This document shows, piece after piece, positions 1 through 10,819 of a DNA stretch of 64,000 nucleotides (positions within the stretch are counted from its first letter, which is position 1; each line of letters starts with the position of its first letter). Position numbers and translations under genes: made by a program. Below the pieces are notes generated by a model. That model saw nothing but the letters and a program-made list of their open reading frames with translations. It was not told the origin of the DNA and searched no databases. Source of the DNA: Rhynchospora pubera (Eukaryota; Streptophyta; Magnoliopsida; Poales; Cyperaceae); the NCBI GenBank assembly GCA_028095005.1, contig CM051459.1, forward strand, positions 271,517,229 to 271,581,228. The letters are read 5' to 3'.

Positions 1-2480
1 TATTCAGTTTCTCATTGCATGGTTTGCATCGAGGAACGTCTATTTTCTGCTGATGCATAAACAATGTCACAAGGCATTTCTTCATTCTTTTTCCCCTCAT
101 TTTGTTATCTTTTATGTAACCCATGCCTGCAAATGGTGAACATAAATTTGTTCAATGCTCCCGCTTAATTTACGTTTAACAAAACAGAGTTCATACATGG
201 TGCGCAGCGTTGTGAAATTGAAGATGCCCCCAGCAGTACAATATTGTCCCTTAATAAATAAAATTGATGGTTTACAACTGGGATATAAATCTCACCTGAT
301 GAAGCGAACCTTTCAAATGAGCTTCTTTGTAGCCGAAAAATCAAAGATAGCATAATCTGATGACGAAATCCAATATTATTATTCTCAGTATCTGCCAAAT
401 CTAAGCCCCAACCAAAAGAAACAACAAAAGAGAAATCAAAAGCCCATTTGAGATTTTTGTTCCAAGCTTTGGGCCATGAAAGGATCTAATATCATATTGG
501 AAAATTATATTAGTATAAACAGTTTGAAAGAAAAAGTCAAAAAGTCAATAAAAATCTACACTACAATCAAGTGGAATAAAAAAATTTGGAAAAAACAAAC
601 CTATTCAGATTCCCACTTGTTGGACTCCTGTCTCATTTTTTAAAGTATTCCCAGTGTATATAACTATTTAAGCGTACAACTGTACAGTATATAATAAGGC
701 ACCATAGCTAGTGAAAATTATAATAGAGATAACAAAAGATATGCACAAAACGACAATGGTGAATAAAAAAACATGGATCAGCGAATGAAGTCGTTGCATC
801 TAAAAGCTCAAAAAGTACCAAGGAAAGGATCAAGGGACAAGGATGGTATAGCCGTATAGGTCGTCCATTTGCATCGGTATTTTTAATTAGCATCTGACCC
901 AACAGGATATGGGACATGAAATGACACAATGACATGGCAGATCTCCCACCTGTCAAAAAAGGACATTGCTGATATCCTAAAAGGTTGATACGCTATTTCC
1001 CTTTTTTTAGCATTCTAAATTTGGAAGTTTGAATATTACAACAGAGTTTCAAGTAATTATAACCTCTCAAGTTAATAAAAAATAAATAAATGATGATGAG
1101 AAAAGCGTCTCTGGGAACAAAGCTGATCTACAACCTAGAGTAAGAAAATATGCTAAGTTACCTGATCCAATCAAATGACAGAACTCATAGCTAGGAGCAT
1201 CATGACCAAGATATGGTCTACAAGCAAAACATATTGATTACATTAGTGTACTAAATTAATAAAAGACCTATGAAATCATTCAGAAAGCAAATAGCATTAG
1301 CTCCAACGAGAAGCTAAACGCCATTTTACAAGGACAGATGAAAGACAAGGAGCATACTTCTTGTTTTATATCTATATTTTGAAATTTATTGAAAGTGATG
1401 ATATATTCTGCATATCAAATAATATACGTTGTTTTCTAACAAGATCGAGCATGATCATGATTCTCAGCTAAAAGAATCGTCAAAACCATTGGCAATCAGG
1501 GACGGTACCAAGATCAGAGGAAAGGGTAGCCCAAGTTGTCGAGATCGACGTCAATTGCACTTTAGCAACTCAGATTTCCAATATTAGAGTAGCAGGCCAG
1601 ACACTTCAGATAATTGATTAGCACTGTATTTTTAACATTTCACATTGAAAAAAAAAAAATTTCTCGGCATAGACCAGGCCTAAGCCCCACCCTGCCACCA
1701 CCACCTCAATCTCCACTCCTGATGGCAATACTGGAGAAAGACAAATTGATGAAGGGGTACCAGTCCACAAAATTTATTAAACTAATTGATAGTAAGAATT
1801 TATTAACAAATGAGGATATCATGCACTAATCTTTCAATATAACCCAAGTTAACAGATATTAACAATTTATTAACCAAAAACTAACATAAATGAGGATACT
1901 TTTCTCTGTTCTTTTAATTTGTTTTGCAAACATGGGACCATTGTTAAGGGTATTAACATCAATTGGAATAGGAGGATGCCAAGACTAACTATTGTGCCAA
2001 GTTTTGTACCTTAAGCCATTGCACTGACAGATTGAAATTTGCAGGAAATGCTCAGACACTGTCACTCTGATTGAAGAGGTTCAATACTGGTATGAGATGG
2101 TGAGTCTAGGTCCGAAATAAGTCAAGCAGTTTTACCAAAAGGAAAATATAACAAGTCAAGCAGTGTCATATAAGGTCAGACTTGGTATCTGTATCACCAT
2201 CTACCAGTTTTGGAATTGTTCAGTAAATACAGTTCTCCACAAGTGATATAAAAATTAGATAGCACATCTACCAGTTTTGCAATTGTTCAGTAAATATATT
2301 TCTCCACAATTGATATACAGAAATTTTGATCTTTCACTCTAAGTCACTAGTCAATTCAATGTGTTAAAAAGAAAAATAGGAACAACAGCACCTACAAAAA
2401 ATTTCACAAATTATATGAGAAATATTGACACAATGATGAATGATCTATACACCCAAAAAAATAACATATAATCTCAAAAC
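1..2480. other. Intergenic, no recognisable gene
   Basis: AT-rich sequence in which every reading frame is short and breaks without any domain I recognise. The right part is the expected 3' flank of the minus-strand methyltransferase-like gene that ends at 2481. A pair of similar stretches near 2205-2240 and 2270-2305 (both contain ACCAGTTTTG followed by AATTGTTCAGTAAAT) is a small local direct duplication. I see no RNA gene or transposon end that I can support. Confidence 0.5.
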
Positions 2481-3191
2481 TCATGATGATTTTGTCCCAT
2501 TACGCTTCATGACAATCAAGTTCATGTCAGACCCATCCAAATTTACACTTCTAACCTCCAATAGTTTGGACCTTTTGAAAAGCCCCACCACCTCCTCCAC
2601 CTTGGCCACCTCTCTTGCCACCACCAGCACCACCGCTCCACCTCTCCTCACTGTCCTCTCCAATTCACCCACAAACCTGACCGGGTACAATGCACCCACC
2701 AACCCATCACTGAACCCGATATCAAACACACCATCAAAAAATGGCAAGTTATGTGGATCAGCCCTTTGAACAAGAGGTGGGTAATCAATCACATCCACTC
2801 CAGTGACATCCGTTACGCCGGATTCCTGTAGTGAATCCACCGCATGCCCGATTCCTGCCAAAACGCAAAGCACATTAGAGGAGTTGGAGAGGAGATGGAG
2901 CGATCGGATGGGGTCGAAGACTGAGACGGAGAGGGAATGCACACGGCGGAGATAGGATCGCGAGGATCGGAACTTGGCGGAGCGGGCTTCGATCGAGGAG
3001 ACGCGGCGGGAGAAGGCGTCGCAGGAGGATTTGGGGAAGGGAGCGCGAGAGAGGGTGAGGTGAGTGTGTGTCAGGGAAGAGGAGAAGCAGGTGCGGGACG
3101 AGTGGTGGAAGAGGTTCAGGAGACAGATGGTGGCGATGGTGGCGAACACCACCGACACGCGGTTCAGGAGTCGCCGGACATTTCGATCCAT
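2481..3191 (-). CDS. Methyltransferase-like membrane-anchored protein (236 aa, single exon)
   Basis: Uninterrupted 236-codon frame starting at a true ATG. Residues about 11-28 form one hydrophobic segment after a basic N-terminus, which suggests a signal anchor with the rest on the lumenal side. The C-terminal half looks like a plant SAM-dependent methyltransferase (type-11-like) fold: a motif-I-like strand and loop at about 107-118 (VLCVLAGIGHAV, with the usual glycine-rich loop reduced), an acidic strand end at about 130-135 (TGVDVID), a post-motif region at about 144-160 (ADPHNLPFFDGVFDIGF) and a late strand at about 176-192 (ELERTVRRGGAVVLVV). The degenerate glycine loop leaves actual SAM binding uncertain. 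GC content is clearly higher than in the surroundings, as expected for a real exon. Substrate unknown. A Mutator-like element lies 70 bp upstream of the ATG, so the native promoter is displaced or replaced. Confidence 0.75.
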   Translation of the reverse strand: MDRNVRRLLNRVSVVFATIATICLLNLFHHSSRTCFSSSLTHTHLTLSRAPFPKSSCDAFSRRVSSIEARSAKFRSSRSYLRRVHSLSVSVFDPIRSLHLLSNSSNVLCVLAGIGHAVDSLQESGVTDVTGVDVIDYPPLVQRADPHNLPFFDGVFDIGFSDGLVGALYPVRFVGELERTVRRGGAVVLVVAREVAKVEEVVGLFKRSKLLEVRSVNLDGSDMNLIVMKRNGTKSS

Positions 3192-3261
3192 TTTTTGAAG
3201 GAATCGATTCGTACAATGGAGAGAGGCGCGAGATGAGATGGGACTGGAGAAGGAGAGGAAG

Positions 3262-5088
3262 CCGAAAAATTTATAAATAATATTAAATTAATATAATATA
3301 TTAAAAATAATATCAATATAATAATATTTTTTAAAATAGTATCACGAGATCGGAATTCGGGATTTAGCTAAGATCGGATTTCCGGATTTCGATCTTAGCT
3401 AAGATCGGAATTCCAGGTTCCGATATAAAAATAGGGTCTTTGCCGTGCATATTTCGACGGGAATAATCATATAATTCGACGGGAATAATCAAGATTCTGC
3501 AACTTGAATAAATTATAAAAAAACCCATTATCAATTACTAATTATTATTAATTATTAATTACTAATTATTATTAATTATTAGTTATCATTGATTATTAAT
3601 TATTAATTACTAATTATTATTAATTATTAGTTGCTAATTATTATTAATCATCATTAATTATTAACTATCTGTTATTATTATTGATTTTTAATCATCTTTA
3701 TTATTATAAATTAGTTGTTAATTATTTATTATTATTGTTTTAAAATTACTAATTAATAATAATTGATAATTATAAAATATTATTATTTATTAAAATTTTT
3801 TAATTATTATTATTTTATGTTAATTAGTTATTTATTATTAAATATTAATATTTAATATTTATTAATTATTTAATTATTAATCATCATTATTAATATTAGA
3901 TTTGTGCTAACCCCACGGGGTGAAATTGCTAACTCATCTTTTGGGAGAGGTAGTGGGTTAGCACAAGTTTAGTGCTAACCTTAACTAACCTCAACTCATT
4001 TGGCAAGTTAAGATTAGTTGGTTAGTTGCACTAACTTTGGTTAGTGCTAACCTATTGTTTGCCAAACGCATCTAGAGGGGTAGAATTGTGAGGGTAGTGA
4101 TTTGATGGGGTTAGCTCAAATTTAAGGTTAGTGAATGTTGTTTGGCGCGGTATGTTGATGTTAGTATTTTGAGTTTAGCAACTATAAATTATAAAAAATA
4201 AACCATTATTAATTATTATTAACATTATGATAGTAACTATTATTAAATATCGTTATTATTGTAATTTTATAATTATTATTACTATAACTATTATCAATTA
4301 TTAATTATTATAAATATTACCATAATTATATATATTATTTATTTATAATTATTATTATATTACTTGTTAACTGTTATTAATTTCTAATTATGATTAATTA
4401 TTAGTTACTAATTATTATTATTCCTCATAAATTATTAATAAATAATTAATATTATAATTATTATTATTAATTATTATAAATATTACCATAATTATTAATT
4501 AATATTATTATTTATTTTAAATTATCAATCATTAATTGTTTTATTTATTATGATATTAACTATTAATCTATTATTAATTATTAATTACATATTATTATTA
4601 TTTCTCATTAATTATTAATAAATAATTAATATTACATTAACTATTTATAAATATTACCATAAGTATTAATTAATATTTTATTTTTGAATTATCAATTATT
4701 AATTACTTATTATTATTAATTATTAGTTACTAATTATTATTAATCATCTTTAATTAATAATTAATAATTAATATAACAATAACTATTATTAATTATTATA
4801 AATATTACCGTAATTATTAATTATTACCGTAAATTATAAATATTACCGTAATTATTAATTATTACCGTAAATTATTAATTATTACCGTAATTATTAATTA
4901 CTAATTATTATTAATTATAAATATTTAAGTATTTATTCAAGTTGCAGAATCTTGATTATTCCCGTCGAACTAGATGATCATTCCCGTCGACATATGCACG
5001 GCATAGACCCTATTTTTATATCAGAGCCTGGGATTCCGATCTTGCCGAATATATTATATTAATTTAATATTATTTATAAATTTTTCGG
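3262..5088. mobile_element. Non-autonomous Mutator-like element (1,827 bp) with 9-bp TSD
   Basis: Both ends begin with the same inverted sequence (CCGAAAAATTTATAAATA...), and the outermost 41 bp match perfectly. Further inside, the arms stay inverted-complementary over the GTCGA/GGGAATAATC blocks (left arm to about 3510, right arm from about 4928); the left arm has about 100 extra bases. The flanks carry an exact 9-bp direct duplication, GAGAGGAAG, at 3253-3261 and 5089-5097. Long terminal inverted repeats with a 9-bp duplication are the hallmark of the Mutator superfamily. The interior is extremely AT-rich (tracts of TAATTATTA) and encodes nothing, so the element is non-autonomous. Confidence 0.9.
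3897..4190. repeat. GC-richer island with GTGCTAACC motifs inside the Mutator-like element
   Basis: A segment of about 290 bp with normal base composition inside otherwise almost pure A+T. It repeats the motif GTGCTAACC / GGTTAGCAC in both orientations and contains the TTTGGC / GCCAAA words common in Tourist-like MITEs. It is probably a nested insertion or the remnant of the original interior. I could not define target duplications. Confidence 0.4.
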
Positions 5089-5097
5089 GAGAGGAAG

Positions 5098-6600
5098 GAA
5101 TTTTTGGGCTGATTGGGCTCGTTGGTCAAAGATGGGCCTTTTATTGTATGATTTGTTTTGTGGGCTTGAAAGCTATCTATTATTAGTAAGATCTATGGCC
5201 CAATTAGGGAAACCGTGTTTCGAGTTGTGTGGTTGATGGTCAATTTATGCAATTAATTACGAGTGGAGACTGGAGAGGGAAGCATCTTGGCAAGATGCTG
5301 AAGTTGACGCACAACTCGTTTTTGAGTAAGCAATGCAGTTAGAAGTTACACCAATATATTTTCCTCTTAAATGTTTTTGGGAATGGATTGAGAAAATGTC
5401 GTAAGCATATTTTGTGCCACACATTAAGTCTCCAGTTAATAAAATCCACGGAGTGTGTCCTTGGGCTTGTGATTGTATCAAGTATCAACAAATAGCGTGT
5501 AGAGATACTGTGTAATGTTTACTTTTAAATTTCATTTATTTTCTCTTCTTTGGTGTGATATTATTACGGAGTCAAACAGCAGCTCTTTCAATATATTATG
5601 TGCAAAAATCATAAGCATACTAATTGCAAAACAAGAACGAATCACTTAACAATGTAATGTGTGACAATCTTAAAAATAATATAAATTTAAGTTAAACTTT
5701 GGGACAGATTGCAAATGCCTTAATTTTTTTTTTATATATTTGTTATATGCCTCACTTTTTGAATTTCTAACAACAAAAATTTCTGAAATTCATCGACCCG
5801 AAAAGGAAAAAAAAAACGTTAGATGCGATCTATAATATTACCTTGTCAACATGCACTAATAAAAGTTTATGACGATTCCGCTTTACTTTGATATGATTCA
5901 TAAATTTGAAAAAAATCAAAATGTAAAGTTTATCGACATCAATACACTTTTACAAGTTCTCCATATAATAAACAAAGTCGCACAAAAAGTAATGATATTT
6001 TAGTATGCATAGAAAAAAAAATAGAATAGATTATATCTGACAAATATAATTTGAGTTCTTACGAAAGGCATAAAAAAATGAAGACTTTTGAATCATTGTA
6101 ATTTACTAAAGTAAATAATTTTATTGTCCTTATAGATTCTCTAAATAGCAGATTTTATACAAATTGAAAACGTTTTGTAATTTATGAATTATAAAAAATA
6201 ATTAAATGCAAACAGCCGTAAATGTTGAATTAAGTAAATTTTATATAAATAAAGCATTAAAGAGAATCCGTATCCAGCACATTAAAGTCTTAATTTTACA
6301 AATTTATTTCTTAATGAATTTTATAAATTATTTATGACAAACTGCAAAAATGTGCCAAATATAATTTGTTTTCATGTTTCATTAGTATGCCAACCAAAAA
6401 TGAAAAGACAACACGTACAATGTGTGACCCCCCCCCCCCCCCCCTGATATTGACGTGGCAACAATTTTGCACATAAGCACACAATGGATATGTACGTTAT
6501 CAACAACTACAGGAGAAAAGCCAAATGATTTCAGCGGTCATTCTCAAAGTCAGCTCACCAGTGCCTGAAAATTAATTTCTTGCTTAACAACGAAGAAAGA
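5098..6600. other. AT-rich intergenic and upstream region
   Basis: No coding frame or transposon end that I can support. The last 200 bp are the likely promoter of the plus-strand gene starting at 6697. They include a run of about 17 C at 6428-6444 and an ACGT-core element, TGACGTGG, at 6451-6458, resembling bZIP binding sites. Confidence 0.5.
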
Positions 6601-6607
6601 AAGTCTC

Positions 6608-6615
6608 TATAAAAA
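6608..6615 (+). promoter_or_regulatory. TATA box of the Cys-ladder repeat protein gene
   Basis: TATAAAAA lies 82-89 bp before the ATG at 6697, with a C/A-rich leader between, the usual layout of a strong plant core promoter. The TGACGTGG element about 150 bp further up may be a regulatory site. Confidence 0.65.
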
Positions 6616-6696
6616 TCCCCAAACCAACTCTTCAATTCAAAACCAACCCAACCAAATCCTCACAAATCTCAATTACCCTTTCGAAAGAAATATAAA

Positions 6697-7802
6697 ATGG
6701 TGGCAGTACAGGAACAACCCAGCTGCGACTTCACACTGATCATTGATGGATCCGAAACAGTTATCACAGAAGGTGTGTTCAAATCAAGGGATGGAATTGC
6801 AAAAATAACAAGTCCTGGAAATCTCCAGGTGAGTCGTTTCAGGAGCATTCATGTAAGAGGAAACAATACTGGTAGTGTTTCGTTCGACCGCTGCACCAGT
6901 ATTTGTGTTGAAGGGGTTCGAGAAATTTCAATCACACGGTGCGAGCAAGCTCAAATTGAACAGAGCGGTAACAATCTCTTTTCAGATAACTTTCGATACT
7001 TTTATAATTAGTTTGAATTAGAAAGAACAAACTACTGAAACTAGTATTAACAATAGAATGACCACAATCATGCTATCTAATCTGGATGCCATACATTTAG
7101 GTATTATGAATTGTACAGGACACGTACCAATTATGGTTCCGGTTTCCGATTTTTTGTTGTTTGGATTGAACCCTACCTTAAACGAGCTTAGTTTGTGAAC
7201 AATGTGAAGTACCAATTATTGATTGATAGAAAAATGAAATTGCGTTTTGATTATATTGGTGATCAACAAGTAACATTTGGTAGGCACCTACCAGATGAAA
7301 TCTTTGATTCTAATCAACTAAAAATCTCAAAAACATTTTGTAATACTAATCCTCGCATAATCTACCGACAGGTAACATCCTTATTAACAGTTGCAAAGAA
7401 CTGAAAGTCAATGGAGCAGGTAATCTTCGTGTGACCCGGTGCAAATTTACACACTTGGTGAGCTGCGGCAATGTCATGATCAACCGTTGCAAGATACTCA
7501 CAGTTGACTGGACCGGTAGTGTCTGTGTCACTCGATGCAAGACTGCACAGCTCAGCCGCTGTGGAGGAGTTCGAATTGACCGTTGCCGCAGTGCAGATGT
7601 GTTTAGCTGCAGTAACATTTCAGTTCTTCGGGGGAAAGTAAATTACGTGAGTGAGATGCAGGGAGAACAGGTTGTCATGGGAGTGAAAGTGAATTACGCG
7701 AGTGAGTTGCCAGAGCAACAGGTTGCCATGGGAGAAAAGGTGAATAATGCGAGTGAATTGCCAGAACAACAGTTTGAGATGGGAGTAAAAGTTGTGGAGT
7801 AA
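6697..7802 (+). CDS. Cys-ladder 16-residue-repeat protein (putative beta-solenoid), 233 aa, two exons
   Basis: Exon 1 6697-6967 and exon 2 7372-7802, joined through a split Gly codon (AGCG|GTAACA ... CGACAG|GT). The protein is 233 aa. From about residue 60 to 171 it is built of seven consecutive 16-residue units with the pattern x-h-x-h-x-R-C-K-x-x-x-h-x-x-x-G. Cysteines fall exactly every 16 residues (66, 82, 98, 114, 130, 146, 162) and most units end in Gly. A weaker unit without Cys precedes them at about 41-58. Residues about 178-230 hold three 17-residue repeats (G-x-K-V-N-x-x-S-E-x-x-x-Q-x-x-x-M). There is no signal peptide or membrane segment. I recognise no known family. The alternation of small and hydrophobic residues with a stacked Cys column suggests a parallel beta-solenoid, which is an inference. 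A candidate poly(A) signal AATAAA is at 7934-7939. A damaged second copy lies at 12.2-13.7 kb. If the intron is retained, translation stops after 104 residues. Confidence 0.72.
7636..7788 (+). repeat. 51-bp in-frame tandem repeat (three copies) in the 3' coding end
   Basis: Three adjacent 51-bp units encode the 17-residue repeats at the C-terminus of the Cys-ladder protein. Each starts near GGAGTGAAAGTGAATTA and ends in an ATG-containing GTCATG / GCCATG / GAGATG step. They differ by point changes only. The frame is kept, so repeat number could vary without destroying the protein. Confidence 0.8.
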
Positions 7803-9544
7803 TGGAGTATATTTCAAACCATTCTATGTATATATATTTGTTTGCATCATCGGAGAATTCTATTAATTATGATGGTTGCTCTTGTGCACTAGTGGTGCTT
7901 TTGTAATTTTTTGTCATCCATGTTTGCAAATTTAATAAATTTTTATATGTGACGCAACTGTTTTTTACTTTTTTGCTATTGACTGGTGAGCTTGATAAAA
8001 ACCGTGGATCATTTACAGAGAATGGCCTTATTTAATTTCTCTGCGTATGAAGCCAACCCAGTTGATGACCCAAGATGGGCTAATCTTTGTTCTTATTATG
8101 CTTAAAGAAAGTGCATGCAATATACAACATACGTAACAACCAAAAGTGCTAATTAAAGAAGCATGCATTACGTAACATCAATCGAGTGGAAATCTGAAAT
8201 TTATCCAGCAGAATCAGTAACAACAAAAAGTGCAAATGCATAAAGAAGCATTCACTATGCCCTCACTGCTATTACATTTTGACAGCTTATCAAGAAAGTG
8301 CATGCAATACAAATGTGCCAATTAAATACAGATCCAACAATAATACAATACACAAGACAATGTAATGGTTCTATAGGAAATTTTTATTTGAGAACCCCAA
8401 GACAATGTAGGACTCACCTGATATTTTAGAGGTGCAAGCACGTTCTGGTACAAGAAATGACTGAATATCCTAAAATCTACAAGGACTAGTGCCTGAAGTT
8501 ATCAAATAGACAAATACCAGTATAATTATCCCAAAATTTTCAAGCTCATAACCAGCTATTGCCACACTCAAAATTGCACACAAAGGGTTCTATTGAATGA
8601 ATAGAGTGTGTCAATTACGAGCAAAAAATCAGTTATGACTTAATTAATCATTGGTGTTGGGTCTAAACAGTTACATGCAACAAGCAGTTTATATCCCTGT
8701 ATTTAACTTACATGCCACTAGACTATACCTATTTTTAACATGCTCTTGGTTCATCAATTTCATTCTAGTAAAATACTTTAAAAAAAATTCAACTTTTTAC
8801 CAGGTTATGAACTGGCAGCAACAAGCTTATCTTTTCATCATTATTGCTCAATTGCTTTGTCTCTTTTAGGGATGGCACAATAAATATCTCACTTATAATT
8901 AAATCACAGGTAAATTACTAAGAGCCATGGTTGAGATCAAGTGGATTTAACCAGGTCCATTTTTTATGACGAGACTGCATTCTGTCGTTAGATAGGGATG
9001 CCACTATAACCTATACAAAACAATTTTGGAAAATATGTTGGGAGCTCAGAAAACACTATATGTATGACCGAAAAGGCCCATCTGAATCCAAATCTAGTCA
9101 AATCACAACCCAAGCTGACTTGAACACCTCACTGGACGTGATCCTAAGCTCTACACCCAAGCAGACAGCAGCAAACTTGAATAACCGGTTGCAGCTTACC
9201 TAACCAAACCTGGCAACCAGAACCTAAAAAGGGCTAGTATTTAACCCAGACATGAAAGGCTTGACCAGATTATTCAGGATGAACTTTAATAAATCCAGCC
9301 TAGTCAGCAGAAAGGTCTCAACTAGAAATTCTCCACAAAATACGTTTACAAGTTAAACACACTGGTTCATGAGAAACAGAATATATATCTGATATTAAAG
9401 ACATCACCTACATGCATATAACCATGATAAATACATATATTATTAATAGTTTTTTATATTCTAAGAAACAAGCAAAACCAAGCATCATGGACAATTTATG
9501 AACTTCCTGGACTCAGAGCTCAGGTGCCAAGTAAATGTTTTTAG
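7803..9544. other. Intergenic spacer shared with the duplicated unit
   Basis: 3' flank of the Cys-ladder gene followed by the 3' flank of the minus-strand F-box copy. No gene seen. The stretch from about 8350 on matches 14.2-15.58 kb in order and orientation (for example the words TTCTATAGGAAA and AATGTAGGACTCACCT occur in both). This shows that the whole gene pair, not only the genes, was duplicated. Confidence 0.6.
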
Positions 9545-10819
9545 TCATGCAGCCTTTTCAATTATTTGCACAATTATTACTGATTCCTCAGAAACAGAAA
9601 CATGAAGATGTTCGAGGATTTTCAAAGAATCAAGTAAAGTTGTTATTGCTTCTGCTGATAAGGCTTGAATTTGAATTTCCAACTTCCTCAAGTTTGGAAA
9701 GAAATGAGAAAGTGTTATAGCATCTACATTACAAAAATCGCCTTTCCCAGGTATCAATTTAAGCTCTGCAAAGTTTGGGAAAAGCTCATTGAAGTAGAAT
9801 AACACACCAAAATGCATAAGGAAGTTGCTAGTAAGTGATAAGCCCCTCAGATATTTGAATTTGGACAAAGCCATGCAGAAATCCTTTTCGATTTTAGTAA
9901 GTGGCAAGCTTAGGTAGAGCAAATTTGGAAGCCCGAAAAAAAAATAACAATTCTATACAAAGCTATATTCTGTTTTCAAAGGGAAAAAATAACATCATGA
10001 AAAGTGCACAAAATATATACGACTTTTCTGATAACCCTAGGAGCTGAAAATTTTATCATTCCAAATTAAATACTCAAGACGATGTTTCAAACTTTAGCCT
10101 TATAGTCCAAAATTCTATGTTTCTCAATGACTTAAATCAGGACAAATGAGGGAATTTTGGTTATTGCTCGATAAATTATAAGATAATATTTAAGTGATAT
10201 TTCCAACAACTTTAGCATCTTAGTTACTCCTAGCTTTGCAAGGGGAAAATTCCAGTGTACAACAGGAGAACTGGAATTTTGTTGTATTCAACAAAGCTGG
10301 TACCTTTGACTCTTAAGGTGTTGCAGGAAAGATTTTCCTCAAAATTAAACGACTAAATTGGAGGAAATTTTAAACTAAGCCTCACCTCTCAGAGATGACA
10401 ATCAGATCCCTCCCACTGGAATATCGTGAGAGATGAACCTCCTGGATGAAGTGACCACCACGTGTTAAAGCTAGCACTCGACCAAGCACCCGATGGAATG
10501 CAATTGGAGCGCCGATCCGGTGAGTGATGGCACCCCAGTCGGAGAAGTCGAGGACTCGCCAGAGAGAAGCGTCTCTTGCGACGTGGCGCCACGAAGAGCA
10601 GACGGAGGAGAAACTTCCGGCGATCAGCTCGGCTGAACCGAGCTTGAGGAGGATGGAGATGAGAAGATCGTTATTGAGATCCTCCCATCGCCTTGCCAAG
10701 CGCGATGAGGTTCCCGTGACTGTTGCGCCGTTGGTGGCGATGGTGGTGTTGGAGCAGAGAGTAGGCGTGATCGGAGAAGACACCTCAAGCGGGTGCGTGA
10801 TTGTGAACTGGCAATGCAC
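9545..10819 (-). pseudogene. F-box/LRR gene copy 1, damaged (start, splice acceptor and stop lesions)
   Basis: Homologue of the intact copy at 15586-16884. Exon 1 runs from 10819 down to 10386 with a good donor (GAGAG|GTGAGG) and still encodes an F-box (WEDLNNDLLISILLKLG ... VCSSW ... LWRVLDFSDW). Exon 2 runs from 9932 to 9545 and encodes leucine-rich segments. Three lesions show by comparison. First, the position of the ATG reads GTG and no in-frame ATG precedes the F-box. Second, the intron acceptor AG of copies 2 and 3 is GG here (bases 9934-9933). Third, an Arg codon (CGG in copy 2) is TGA, removing about the last 20 residues. A downstream CTAAG could act as an in-frame cryptic acceptor that skips 8 residues, so limited expression is not excluded. 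F-box proteins of this type (At3g48880/SKIP19-like) are substrate adaptors of SCF ubiquitin ligases. Confidence 0.82.

Noticed and set aside
3510..4930. TAATTATTA tracts as a replication origin or matrix attachment site
   Set aside because: They lie wholly inside a Mutator-like element and show nothing beyond extreme A+T content.
7346..7618. Minus-strand 90-aa frame with repetitive Leu/Arg pattern
   Set aside because: It is the antisense shadow of the 48-bp periodic coding repeat of the Cys-ladder gene.
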